Assembly: GCA_036488875.1 (NCBI GenBank)
Contig: DASXGW010000004.1
Coordinates: 62,001-126,000, forward strand
Length of the DNA stretch: 64,000 nt
Reading direction: 5' to 3'
From: Candidatus Baltobacteraceae bacterium
GTDB taxonomy: Bacteria > Vulcanimicrobiota > Vulcanimicrobiia > Vulcanimicrobiales > Vulcanimicrobiaceae
Shown here: piece by piece, positions 7,022-15,311 of the stretch
How positions within the stretch are numbered: the first letter of the stretch is position 1
Layout: every line of letters begins with the position of its first letter
Made by a program: the position numbers and the translations under genes
The notes under the pieces: model-generated
Seen by the model: only the letters and a program-made list of their open reading frames with translations
Databases searched by the model: none
Told to the model about the DNA's origin: nothing

Positions 7022-8913
7022 AAGAGGCAGGTATTCCGGTCGACGTCCTGTTGCGCGCGATCGACGCGAGCGGCGACGTCGTGCTGGTTTACCGGGTCGA
7101 TCCCAAGACGGGCAAGCTCGTCCTGACGTATATGAACGACGCGTACACGCGTCAGACCGGCTACTCGCGCGACGAGGCGATCGGGCGCGAGCTCGACGCG
7201 TTCCGTCTCGCGATGCCCGACGACGAAGGCATGCGCGCGATACGGGCGGCCTTCGCCGCGGGTCAGCCCGGGGCGGCAGAGCTCGTGAGTTACCGCAAAG
7301 ACGGATCGACGTTTTGGAACGAGATCACCGTGCAGCCGATCGGCGAAAACGGGCGCGTCGGGCATTGGGTTTCGATCGAGCGCGACATCAGCTCGGAGGT
7401 GGAGCGCACGTCCGTGCTGGCCGAAGAACACGATCGGCTGCTCGCGCTCGTGCGCGCCGCGCGACGGCTCTTCACGGTCTTCGACGCTCGCGAGCTGGTC
7501 GTTCGAGTCAAAGACGTGGTGCGCGAGCTCATCGGCGCGAAGGTGCGGGTTTTGGCGGTCAATCCGGCCGGGTCGGCCATCGAAGTCGACGATCTTGGTT
7601 CCGACGTTGCGTTTTCTTCCGAAGGCGACGAACGGATCGCGCGCGCGCTTTCGAGCAAGGGCCGCGTGGTTGACGAAGTCGGACGCCGCGCGATCGTCTT
7701 TGCCGGTCAGTACGGCGAAGGCCGCTTCGTGCTCGACGCGCTCGTCGGCGGTGCGCGTCAGCTGCGCAACACCGACCTCTTCGTGCTCGACCTTATCGCG
7801 GAATACTTTGCCGTGGCCGCTCGCAACGTAGCGCTCTATCACGAGCTCGACGAACGGCGCGCGGCGGTGATGGATCTGAATCAAACCAAGAGCGACTTGA
7901 TCGCGATGCTCGCACACGATTTCCGCGGCCCGCTCACGTCGATCGTCGGCTACTCGGATCTCATCGGCGAAGTCGGCGAGCTCGACGGCGAGCAGCGCGA
8001 GTTTCTCGAGTCGATCAAACGATCGGCGCTCGTCCTTTCGGAGCTCGCGACCGACACGCTGACGCTCTCGCGCCTGGAGCGCAACGAAGTGGGTCTGCAG
8101 TTTGCCGAAGTCGACGTATCCGCGCTCGCGCACGGAATAGCGGAGCAATACGCCGACCGGCGTCACGTCGAGGTAACCGTTGAGGGTGACTCTCACGTGA
8201 CCGGCGACGAAGAACGGCTGCGGCAAGTCTTTTCGAACCTCATCGACAACGCGATCAAGTACTCGCCCGGAAAAGCGCCGCCGGGAGTCGATATCGCCGG
8301 CGACCGCCGCTTCGTGACGGTCCGCGTGCGCGACAGCGGCATCGGCATACCCAACGCCGAGCTCACCACGATCTTCGACCGCTTCTCGCGCGCGACCAAC
8401 GCGCGCAAGCTCGGCATATCCGGCACCGGCTTCGGATTGTTCCTGACCAAGCAGCTCGTGCAGCTTCACGGCGGAACGATCGCCGTCGAAAGCCGGGAAG
8501 GTGAAGGCACGACGTTTTCGGTGACGCTTCCGCGGCGCGTGGTTCGGTCGGCGGCGCCGCGCACCGTCGTCGTCTTCGATCAGGAGCGCGACGGTTCGTT
8601 TCTGGCCTACGGTTTGCGCGAAGGCGGTTACCGCGTGCGCACCGCCAGTTCGGTGGACGAGCTGCTCGCGATGGCCGACTCCGATACGCTCGATGCGGTG
8701 ATCGTCAACGTCGAAGAATCGGCGCTCAGCGCCGAGCAGGCCGCGAAACTTCGCGCGTTCAGCCGCGAGCGAACGATTCCGATCGTGGCGGTCGGCGGCG
8801 AAAGCAGTCCGCGCTTGGGTGCCAACGCGATCGTGCCCAAGCCGGTCCTCGCCGGCGACGTCCTCGCGGTACTCGAGCGCCTGCGCCCGCTGGCCCTGCA
8901 TTTGACTCGCTAG
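7018..8913 (+). CDS. PAS-GAF hybrid histidine kinase with a degenerate receiver domain
   Basis: This 631-residue cytosolic kinase has no membrane segment. A PAS domain occupies roughly residues 1-125 and ends with the PAC-like VSIERDISSEVE. A GAF-like region lies about 145-285. The dimerisation helix has phospho-acceptor His300 in AHDFRGPLT. The ATPase has the N box around Asn407/Asn411, DSGIGIP (G1), GTGFGLFL (G2) and a final GTTFSVTLP. From about 515 a receiver-like module follows, but the phospho-acceptor Asp is Asn564 (VIVNV), the acidic pair reads FDQE, and only the Lys in PKP is kept. The kinase core looks active and the receiver inactive. GTG at 7018 overlaps the hydrolase stop. Confidence 0.88.
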   Translation: MKEAGIPVDVLLRAIDASGDVVLVYRVDPKTGKLVLTYMNDAYTRQTGYSRDEAIGRELDAFRLAMPDDEGMRAIRAAFAAGQPGAAELVSYRKDGSTFWNEITVQPIGENGRVGHWVSIERDISSEVERTSVLAEEHDRLLALVRAARRLFTVFDARELVVRVKDVVRELIGAKVRVLAVNPAGSAIEVDDLGSDVAFSSEGDERIARALSSKGRVVDEVGRRAIVFAGQYGEGRFVLDALVGGARQLRNTDLFVLDLIAEYFAVAARNVALYHELDERRAAVMDLNQTKSDLIAMLAHDFRGPLTSIVGYSDLIGEVGELDGEQREFLESIKRSALVLSELATDTLTLSRLERNEVGLQFAEVDVSALAHGIAEQYADRRHVEVTVEGDSHVTGDEERLRQVFSNLIDNAIKYSPGKAPPGVDIAGDRRFVTVRVRDSGIGIPNAELTTIFDRFSRATNARKLGISGTGFGLFLTKQLVQLHGGTIAVESREGEGTTFSVTLPRRVVRSAAPRTVVVFDQERDGSFLAYGLREGGYRVRTASSVDELLAMADSDTLDAVIVNVEESALSAEQAAKLRAFSRERTIPIVAVGGESSPRLGANAIVPKPVLAGDVLAVLERLRPLALHLTR

Positions 8914-8921
8914 CGAGTCAA
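8902..8921. terminator. 20-base perfect palindrome between convergent genes
   Basis: Bases 8902-8921 read the same on both strands and are centred on CTAG, with the half-site TTGACTCGCT. They include the stop codons of both the kinase (TAG 8911-8913) and the MOSC gene (TGA 8920-8918). It would form a stem in either transcript, but no T-tract follows in either direction, so a bidirectional intrinsic terminator is only a guess. A protein-binding site is an alternative. Confidence 0.45.
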
Positions 8922-9544
8922 TGCGCGTGCTCGACGATCCACTGCCGCCACTCGTCGGGGATGTCGGGAACGAGCAGTTCGCGTAGCCGCTCCCGTTCGA
9001 AAAGATAGATCTTCGACATCTCGCCGATCGTCATCGCGTGCGACGGACGATGAACGACTTCGATGTCGTCGCCGCGCTCGAGCGTTCCTTCCGTCACGAT
9101 ACGCATATACGAACCCAGGCGCAGCGCCGCTGAAAAGACCTTTACGAACGTGGGATCGTCCATCTTCATCGCGAGTTTGTAACACGGAAACCGCGGCGTC
9201 GTGACTTGCAGAACGGCGGTACCGATGCGCCAGCGTTCGCCGACGAGCGCGGCGTTGACGTCGACCCCCTGCGTCGTAAGGTTTTCGCCGAACGTGCCGG
9301 GCAGTACGTCGCGGCCCAACTCCCGTTTCCACCACGCGTAATCTTCCGACGCGTACGCGTACACCGCGCGATCGGGTCCGCCGTGGACGGAACGGTCCGC
9401 CTGATCGTCGCCGGTAAGATTGACGCCGGCGACGGCAACGGGGCCCGCAACAGGTTGCTTAAAAATGCCGGTTACGACGTCCTTGCCGTTGTATGGTACC
9501 GTGCGAACCGAACCGGCGTTCACCGAGAGTGCCGACGCGCTCAA
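8918..9544 (-). CDS. MOSC domain protein (YiiM type)
   Basis: This 208-residue protein has the MOSC core: GDDQADRSVHGGPDRAVYAY near residue 45, PGTFGENL, the conserved Cys in PRFPCYKLA, and GSYMRI. It ends with the 3-alpha extension of YiiM proteins (around 165-208). MOSC proteins bind molybdenum cofactor sulfur ligands, and YiiM homologues reduce N-hydroxylated compounds with a molybdenum cofactor. It lies just beyond a carboxypeptidase-regulatory-like gene from the formate dehydrogenase operon, which also needs molybdenum cofactor, but it is not part of that operon. Confidence 0.88.
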   Translation of the reverse strand: MSASALSVNAGSVRTVPYNGKDVVTGIFKQPVAGPVAVAGVNLTGDDQADRSVHGGPDRAVYAYASEDYAWWKRELGRDVLPGTFGENLTTQGVDVNAALVGERWRIGTAVLQVTTPRFPCYKLAMKMDDPTFVKVFSAALRLGSYMRIVTEGTLERGDDIEVVHRPSHAMTIGEMSKIYLFERERLRELLVPDIPDEWRQWIVEHAH

Positions 9545-9592
9545 TCTGAAGGCTCCTTGTCACTGCGGCCATACGCCGCGCGCTATGGGGAT

Positions 9593-9985
9593 ATGCTGTC
9601 AATTATTCTCGCGGGTTTAGTCTTTTCACCGTTCGCGGGCCAAACGGGTGTTGCGACCTACGCGAGCATACGCGGCACCGTGACCACCGGATTCCCGGAC
9701 TACAAGCCCGTGCCTAATGCTCAAGTTATGGTTACCGGCGATGTGGATATACGCCAAACGCGAACCGACGCGAACGGCCGGTATTACTTTCTCACCCTGC
9801 TTCCGGGCGTCTACCACGTCACGGTCCCCCTGTACCGAGGCAACGTTATCGGTGCGTACACCGGCAACCGCGCCTTCGACGGGGAGCGATTTCGGCGGTG
9901 TTCCGCGCAAGCAAATGCTCCGGTCGAGTTATCCGCAGGAGCGGCCTACTTTGCGAACTTCGATCTCGTAACGCACTGCGCCTAA
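9593..9985 (+). CDS. Small secreted protein with a carboxypeptidase regulatory-like beta-sandwich
   Basis: This 130-residue protein begins with a hydrophobic signal-like segment (MLSIILAGLVFSPFAG). The body matches the CarboxypepD_reg pattern: a first strand (YASIRGTVTT), AQVMVTG, the turn RTDANGRYYFLTLLPGVYHVTV, then a variable C-terminal part with two Cys that may form a disulfide (near CSAQANAP and the final HCA). Such domains are surface or periplasmic structural modules, often found before TonB receptors, but no receptor follows here. The ATG at 9593 is used; the frame is open upstream within the MOSC gene but non-homologous. It ends 4 bases into the convergent fdhD. Confidence 0.65.
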   Translation: MLSIILAGLVFSPFAGQTGVATYASIRGTVTTGFPDYKPVPNAQVMVTGDVDIRQTRTDANGRYYFLTLLPGVYHVTVPLYRGNVIGAYTGNRAFDGERFRRCSAQANAPVELSAGAAYFANFDLVTHCA

Positions 9986-10821
9986 ACGATTCGCTCCATC
10001 CCGGCGTACACGTTCGCACGCTCGCCGCGTAGAAAACCGGCGAGCGTGACGTTGAACTCGCGAGCGAGATCGACCGCGAGACTGCTCGGCGCCGACACCG
10101 AACAGACGATCGGAATGCGTGCGACCGCGCTTTTTTGCAGAATCTCGTAGCCGGCCCGGCCGCTCACCATGAGGATCGAGCGCGCAAACGGCAGGCGCCC
10201 GTCCATCAGCCCCCATCCGACCAGTTTGTCGACGGCGTTGTGACGCCCGACGTCTTCGCGAACGGTTTTTACCGCGCCGTTTTCGTCGAATAGCGCCGCC
10301 GCGTGCAACCCGCCCGTTGACTCGAAGACGCGTTGGGCTTCGCGCATGCGATCCGGCAACGCATAGAGCGTCGCGGCGTTAACGCGAACGCCGTCGTCGA
10401 GAGGTTCGATGCCGAGATCGCGCAGCGAGTCGAGCTGCGCGCGGCCGCAGACGCCGCACGCGCTGCTCGTCGTAAAGTGACGCTCCAGCCGGTCGAGGTC
10501 GGGAAGCGTTGCCGAAGAGAGCTCGACGTTGACGATGTTGTAGCGCTGCTCCGGATCGACCGCAGGATCGACGCAGTAGTTGATCCCGGCAATCTCGCCG
10601 CGCGCGCGCACGATGCCCTCATTGTAGACAAACCCGGCCGCCAGCTCGAAATCGTTTCCCGGCGTGCGCATCGTGATCGCCAAGGTTCGCGTGACGCCGC
10701 GCGCCGCGAGCCGGATCTCGAGCGGTTCTTCGGTGACGACGGCATCGTGTTTGCGTTTCGCCGAAACGCCGTCGATGGCGAAAACGTCGACTTCCGCCGT
10801 GCGCCCGGGACGCTGCGTCAT
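9982..10821 (-). CDS. fdhD: Formate dehydrogenase accessory sulfurtransferase FdhD
   Basis: This 279-residue protein has FdhD signatures: EEPLEIRL near the start, RTPGNDFELAAGFVYNEGI, the CGVCG redox motif with the two cysteines used to carry sulfur, GLHAAALF, REDVGRHNAVDKLVG, and SGRAGYEILQK. FdhD moves sulfur from IscS to the bis-MGD molybdenum cofactor before it is inserted into formate dehydrogenase. It is the last gene of the fdh operon, and its ATG overlaps the stop of the iron-sulfur subunit (ATGA). Its presence supports a molybdenum or tungsten enzyme with a terminal sulfido ligand. Confidence 0.95.
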   Translation of the reverse strand: MTQRPGRTAEVDVFAIDGVSAKRKHDAVVTEEPLEIRLAARGVTRTLAITMRTPGNDFELAAGFVYNEGIVRARGEIAGINYCVDPAVDPEQRYNIVNVELSSATLPDLDRLERHFTTSSACGVCGRAQLDSLRDLGIEPLDDGVRVNAATLYALPDRMREAQRVFESTGGLHAAALFDENGAVKTVREDVGRHNAVDKLVGWGLMDGRLPFARSILMVSGRAGYEILQKSAVARIPIVCSVSAPSSLAVDLAREFNVTLAGFLRGERANVYAGMERIV

Positions 10822-11693
10822 TCTTTGTTCTGGACGTAGACGGTGCCGAAGCGGCCCTTGATGCAGAGATTGCCGTTGGTGACGCTCGTTTCGAGCGGCG
10901 ACGTCACCTTGACTATCTCGTTGTCTTGAACGTTCAGCCGTAGCGTGCAGCCGACGCCGCAGTACGGGCAGATCGTGTCGGTTTGCGTCTGGCGCGATTC
11001 GTCCCAGGTGCCTTCGGCCCGCATCTCGTGCTCGCTGCTGAACATCAACGCACCGGTGGGACACACGCCTATGCAGTTTCCGCAGTAGACGCACGCCGAG
11101 TCGGGCAGGCCGACGTCGAACTCGGTCGAGATGTGCGCGTCGAACCCGCGCCCGGCAGCTGCGATGGCGAACGTATTCTGGGCGTCGGTACCGCAGGCTT
11201 CGACGCACTTATAGCAGAGAATGCACTTCGCGTAGTCGCGCACGTAGAGCTGGTTGTCAACTTTTACCGGTTGCGCGACCGTTTGCGCATTTGGACCGTA
11301 GCGCGACGCGTCGGCGTCGTACGCTGCGGTGTAACGCTGCGCGTCGGGTGCGGTCGAGAGATCGACCGACGACCCCAGGAACTCGAGCACCATCTTGCGG
11401 CTGTGGCGAACGCGCTCGGAATCGGTGCGAACGACCATCCCGGGCTCGACCTTACGCGCGCAGGCGGGAACCAGCGTTCGCGCACCCTCGAGTTCGACCA
11501 CGCAGACGCGGCATGCGTTGACCGGAGTGAGCGTTTGCAGAAAACACAGCGTCGGCGTCTCGATCCCGAGCGCCGTACACGCATCGATGATCGTCGACCC
11601 TTCCGGCACGCCGACCGGCCGTCCGTCGATTGTCAGCTCGAGCGTGCGCCGTTCCGGCGCGGGCGGATCTTGCGGGATGGGGCCTCGAATCAC
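10818..11693 (-). CDS. Iron-sulfur N-terminal half of formate dehydrogenase alpha, encoded as a separate subunit
   Basis: This 291-residue protein carries what is normally the N-terminus of NAD-type formate dehydrogenase alpha. A plant-type [2Fe-2S] domain has Cys50, 61, 64 and 78. Two [4Fe-4S] ferredoxin motifs follow (Cys157/160/163/167 and Cys201/204/207/211). Then comes the molybdopterin-oxidoreductase Fe4S4 motif CPYCGVGC (242-249) with the fourth Cys277 in LCIKGRFG. The protein stops eight residues later, where the catalytic domain would begin. The His-Cys3 cluster that follows the [2Fe-2S] domain in NuoG and many FdhA proteins is absent. GTG at 11693 overlaps the stop of the NuoEF-like gene, and its own stop overlaps fdhD. 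Confidence 0.85.
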   Translation of the reverse strand: MIRGPIPQDPPAPERRTLELTIDGRPVGVPEGSTIIDACTALGIETPTLCFLQTLTPVNACRVCVVELEGARTLVPACARKVEPGMVVRTDSERVRHSRKMVLEFLGSSVDLSTAPDAQRYTAAYDADASRYGPNAQTVAQPVKVDNQLYVRDYAKCILCYKCVEACGTDAQNTFAIAAAGRGFDAHISTEFDVGLPDSACVYCGNCIGVCPTGALMFSSEHEMRAEGTWDESRQTQTDTICPYCGVGCTLRLNVQDNEIVKVTSPLETSVTNGNLCIKGRFGTVYVQNKE

Positions 11694-13414
11694 GTCGTCG
11701 CCTCCGTCGGAAAAACGCGTAAGGTGGCTGCCGATGCGATTGCGTTGGCGGCGGTTTGACCTAATCCGCAAATCGAGGCATCGCGCATGGCGCGGCCGAT
11801 GTCGTTGAGCAGCGCGATATCGTCCGGCGTCACGCGTTGCGCGAGCCGTTCGAGCGCTTCGTCCTGACGTACCGTGCCGACGCGGCACGGCACACACTGA
11901 CCGCACGACTCTTCGCGGAAGAATCGCGCGACGCGTTTGACGATATCCGTCAGATCGATCGAGTCGTCGAAGAGCATCACGACGCCCGAGCCGAGCGTCG
12001 CTTCCGCGGCGCGAGCGTCTTCGAACGTCAGCGGCATCGCGAGCGCTGCGGGCCCGACGAACGAACCGGCCGCGCCGCCGAGCAGTATCGCTTGGAGCGT
12101 ACGTCCGTCGGGCACTCCGCCCGCCATATCGACCACCTCACCGAGCGTCGTTCCGTGCGCGACTTCGTAGAGACCCGGACGGCGTACCGTTCCCGAAAGA
12201 CAGAATAGCCGCGTCCCCGCCGAGCCTTTCGTGCCGACTGCAGCGAACGCGGCACCGCCGTGCAGCACGATGTGCGGCAAGTTCGCGAGCGTCTCGACGT
12301 TGTTGATGAGCGTCGGTTTGCCGAAGAGTCCGATTTCAACCGGAAACGGGGGTTTGCTGCGCGGCTCGCCGCGCTTGCCTTCGATGGAGTTGAAGAGCGC
12401 CGTTTCTTCGCCGCAGATGTACGCGCCCGCGCCGCGCCGGATCTCGACGTCGAACGAAAACCCGCTCGCGAGAATGTCGCGGCCCAGCAAGTCTTGCGCG
12501 CGTGCGGCGTCGATAGCCGTCTGCAAACGATGAGCCGCCAGTGGATACTCGCCCCGAACGTAGATGAATCCGCGCTCGCAGCCGGCGGCGAACGCCGCGA
12601 TCGTCATCGCTTCGATCACCGCAAACGGATCGCGCTCCATGAGCACGCGATCCTTGAACGTCCCGGGTTCCGATTCGTCGGCGTTGCACACGAGGTAGTG
12701 CGGCTGCGCCGCTTGCGCGGCGACGGCTTGCATCTTGCGGCCGGTGGGAAAGGCCGCACCGCCGCGGCCGAGCAGATTGGACGCGATCGTCTCCTCGATC
12801 GCGCGTTGCGCTCCCAGCTCGAAGGCTTTGCGTAACGCCTGGTATCCGCCGCGCGAACGATAGTCGTCGAGGCTTTCGGGATCTCCGCTGCTGACACGCT
12901 GCAGCAGCCGAATCGTCGATCCGCCGATATGCGGCGCCGCCGTAACGCCGTCGCTCGAAGAGCGCAACGTCTCTAAGGATGCCGGAGCGATTTGCTTGTG
13001 CACCGGGCTCGGGCCGGCGTGCGCGTACAGCGCTGCCGGCGCACGATCGCATAACCCCAAGCACGGGCTGCGGGTGAACGCGACGTTCGCCTCTTCGAGG
13101 TCGCGACAGAGGCGCTCGGCCCCGGCGCATCGGCAGGCAATGTCGTCGCAGACGTGCAGGACCTCCGGCGAACGCGGTTTGATAGAAAACATCGAGTAAA
13201 ACGTCGCCACGCCGAACGCTTCCGCGGGAGCGACGGATAGGCGCTCGCACGCGTAGTTCAGCGCGCCTTCGCCGATCCACCCGACGCGATCGTTGATCGC
13301 GTGCAGAACCGGCAGCAGTAAGCTGCGTTCGCCTTCCCGCCCCGCAATGCACGCGTCGACGGCGTCGCGCTCTTCGAGCGTCGGCGCGGCCGAAGTGAAG
13401 TGCAGATCAGGCAC
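11690..13414 (-). CDS. NuoE-NuoF fused diaphorase subunit of NAD-linked formate dehydrogenase
   Basis: This 574-residue protein joins a NuoE-like thioredoxin-fold [2Fe-2S] domain (about 1-150; Cys pairs in CDDIACRC and SPCLGLC) to a NuoF-like domain. The NuoF part has the NADH/FMN-binding GRGGAAFPTG near residue 215, the FMN-contact NADESEPGTFKDR, the GAGAYICGEETAL segment, and a C-terminal ESCGQCVPCR with a distant Cys for a [4Fe-4S] cluster. It passes electrons between the formate-oxidising unit and NAD+. It overlaps the catalytic gene by 8 bases before it and the iron-sulfur gene by 4 after it. Related operons usually have separate NuoE and NuoF genes, but fusions are known. Confidence 0.92.
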   Translation of the reverse strand: MPDLHFTSAAPTLEERDAVDACIAGREGERSLLLPVLHAINDRVGWIGEGALNYACERLSVAPAEAFGVATFYSMFSIKPRSPEVLHVCDDIACRCAGAERLCRDLEEANVAFTRSPCLGLCDRAPAALYAHAGPSPVHKQIAPASLETLRSSSDGVTAAPHIGGSTIRLLQRVSSGDPESLDDYRSRGGYQALRKAFELGAQRAIEETIASNLLGRGGAAFPTGRKMQAVAAQAAQPHYLVCNADESEPGTFKDRVLMERDPFAVIEAMTIAAFAAGCERGFIYVRGEYPLAAHRLQTAIDAARAQDLLGRDILASGFSFDVEIRRGAGAYICGEETALFNSIEGKRGEPRSKPPFPVEIGLFGKPTLINNVETLANLPHIVLHGGAAFAAVGTKGSAGTRLFCLSGTVRRPGLYEVAHGTTLGEVVDMAGGVPDGRTLQAILLGGAAGSFVGPAALAMPLTFEDARAAEATLGSGVVMLFDDSIDLTDIVKRVARFFREESCGQCVPCRVGTVRQDEALERLAQRVTPDDIALLNDIGRAMRDASICGLGQTAANAIASAATLRVFPTEATT

Positions 13415-15311
13415 GCGCGGCCCTGTCGGCGCGCTCGATGCGAACGGCGGCGGCTTTGAACTCGGCCGTTCCGGATTGCGGGTCGGTGGCGTCGATCGTC
13501 AGCAGATTGGTCGGCACGTCGTCGTTGAAGTGCGGCGTCGTAAAGACCAGACCGCGGCGCAATCCTTTGTCGATGCGCGCCGGCATCGTCACCGATCCGC
13601 GGCGCGATGTCACTCGAACGAGCGTGCCGTCCAATAGACCGTAACTCGCGGCGTCTTCGGGCGACACGTCGAGCGTTTCGCCGCGGCGAAGCGGCGACGT
13701 ATATCCGGCCGTCTGCACGCCGGTGTTGAACGAATCGAGCCGACGTCCGGTCGTCAAACGCAGCGGATACTGATCGTCGAGCGCCTCCACCGGCGGATCG
13801 TGCTTGACGGCGGCAAACGGCGCGCGCGGCCCGCCGATCGGGTTCTCCCACAAGCGCGCGTGTAAGTATTTCTCGCCCGGATGCGTCTGGTCGTAACAGG
13901 GCCATTGTATGCCGCCGAGCTCCTCCAGCCGCGCGTAACTCATTCCGGCGTGCCACGGTGAAAGCGAACGGCACTCGTTCCAGATCGTTTCGGCGTGGGC
14001 GTCGCCCCAGTCGTGCCCGAGCCGCTTGGCGAGATCGAAGAGAATTTGCGAATCGTCGCGTGCCGCGCCGGGCGGATCGAGCGCCTTGCGCACGCGCTGC
14101 ACGCGGCGTTCGCTGCTCGTGACGGTTCCGTCGGATTCACACCAGCTCGACGATGCCGGAAAGACGACGTCGGCCAGCTCGCCGGTTTTCGTCAAGAAGA
14201 TATCCTGCACGATCAACGATTTGAGCCCGCGCAGCAGTCCGACCGCGTGACGCTGGTCGGCTTCCGACTGCGCCGGATTCTCGCCGACGACGTAGAGCGT
14301 ATCGAGCTCACCGCGTTCCATCGCCTCGAACATGCGCGTTAGGGTCCAGCCGCGTTTGAACGGAAGATGAGGGCCCCAAGCCGCTTTGAATTTAGCGTGG
14401 ACGGGATGGTGGTCGACGTTTTGGCCGCCGGGAAACTTGTCCGGAAGCGCACCCATGTCGCCGCCGCCCTGGACGTTGTTTTGACCGCGCAACGGACACA
14501 CGCCCGAGCCATAACGGCCGACGTGGCCGCAGAGCAGCGATAAGTTGATGAGTGCCCGCACGTTGTCGACGGCGTTGTGGTGTTCGGTGATGCCGAGGGT
14601 CCAGCACAGCTGCGCGCGTTCCGCCGTGGCGTAGGCGTGAGCGAGCTCGCGGATAAGCGGCGCCGGAACGCCCGTGACGCGCTCGCCGTATTCGAGCGTG
14701 TACGATTCGACGCTCGCGCGGTACTCCTCGAATCCGGTCGTTGCGCGGTCGACGAACTCGCGATTCTCCAAGCCGGCCGCCAAAATTTCGCGGCCGACCG
14801 CGTTGGCCAGTGCGATGTCCGAGCCGACGTCGAGCCCGAGCCACTGGTCCGCCCATTGCGCCGACGACGTACGCCGCGGATCGACGACGTAGAGCTTCGC
14901 ACCGTTATGAATGCCCTTGAGAACGTGGTGAAAGTAAATCGGATGGGTTTCGCGTGCGTTCGAACCCCAGAGCAGTATAACGCCGGCGTGCTCGGCTTCC
15001 TCGTACGAGCTCGTGCCGCCGCCTGCACCGAAGACCGTCGTCAGACCGACGACGCTCGGGGCGTGTCACGTTCGGTTGCAGCTGTCAATGTTGTTGCTGT
15101 GGATAACCGCGCGTGCGAACTTCTGCGCGACGTAGTTCACTTCGTTGGTCGCCTTCGAGCAGCTGAACATGCCGAAATGCCGCTCTCCGCCGCGATCGCG
15201 CGCGTCGGCAAGCGCCGCCGCCGCACGGTCGAGCGCCTCGTCCCAGCTTGCGGGACGCAAGGTGCCGCCGTCGCGCACCAGCGGTTCGGTAATACGAGCG
15301 TAGGGCTTCAT
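13407..15311 (-). CDS. fdhA: Formate dehydrogenase catalytic subunit, selenocysteine-containing (in-frame UGA)
   Basis: The frame from ATG 15311 to the stop at 13407 encodes 634 residues if the UGA at 15068-15066 is read as selenocysteine (residue 82). Before it is IDSCNRT and after it HAPSVVGL, the active-site context of formate dehydrogenases, where Sec or Cys binds molybdenum. Downstream are VILLWGSNARETHP, YVVDPRR, WTLGITEHHNAVDN, GRYGSGVCPLRGQNNVQGGGDMG, VFPASSSWCESDGT, and a molydopterin-binding C-terminal domain (LTTGRRLDSFNTG). A SECIS-like hairpin follows the UGA. The protein lacks its own Fe4S4 N-terminus, which is in the gene at 10818. No convincing ribosome-binding site precedes the ATG. 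In the same frame upstream there is a TAG (15347-15345), then EQCVRG before the ATG. Confidence 0.92.
15036..15068 (-). promoter_or_regulatory. SECIS element with UGA selenocysteine codon
   Basis: On the minus strand the UGA (15068-15066) is followed by 18 bases and then GGTCT (15047-15043), flanked by CGTCGTC (15054-15048) and GACGACG (15042-15036), which pair perfectly. The Escherichia coli fdhF SECIS also has GGUCU in the apical loop at exactly this distance, encoding the same Gly-Leu. The bulged U of the E. coli hairpin is not obvious here. The element should recruit SelB with Sec-tRNA. Confidence 0.85.

Noticed and set aside
13407-15311. Reading the UGA at 15066 as a premature stop, giving two genes or a pseudogene
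   Set aside because: The residues on both sides match the active site of formate dehydrogenases, and a hairpin with a GGUCU loop follows at the fdhF spacing. Selenocysteine explains it better.
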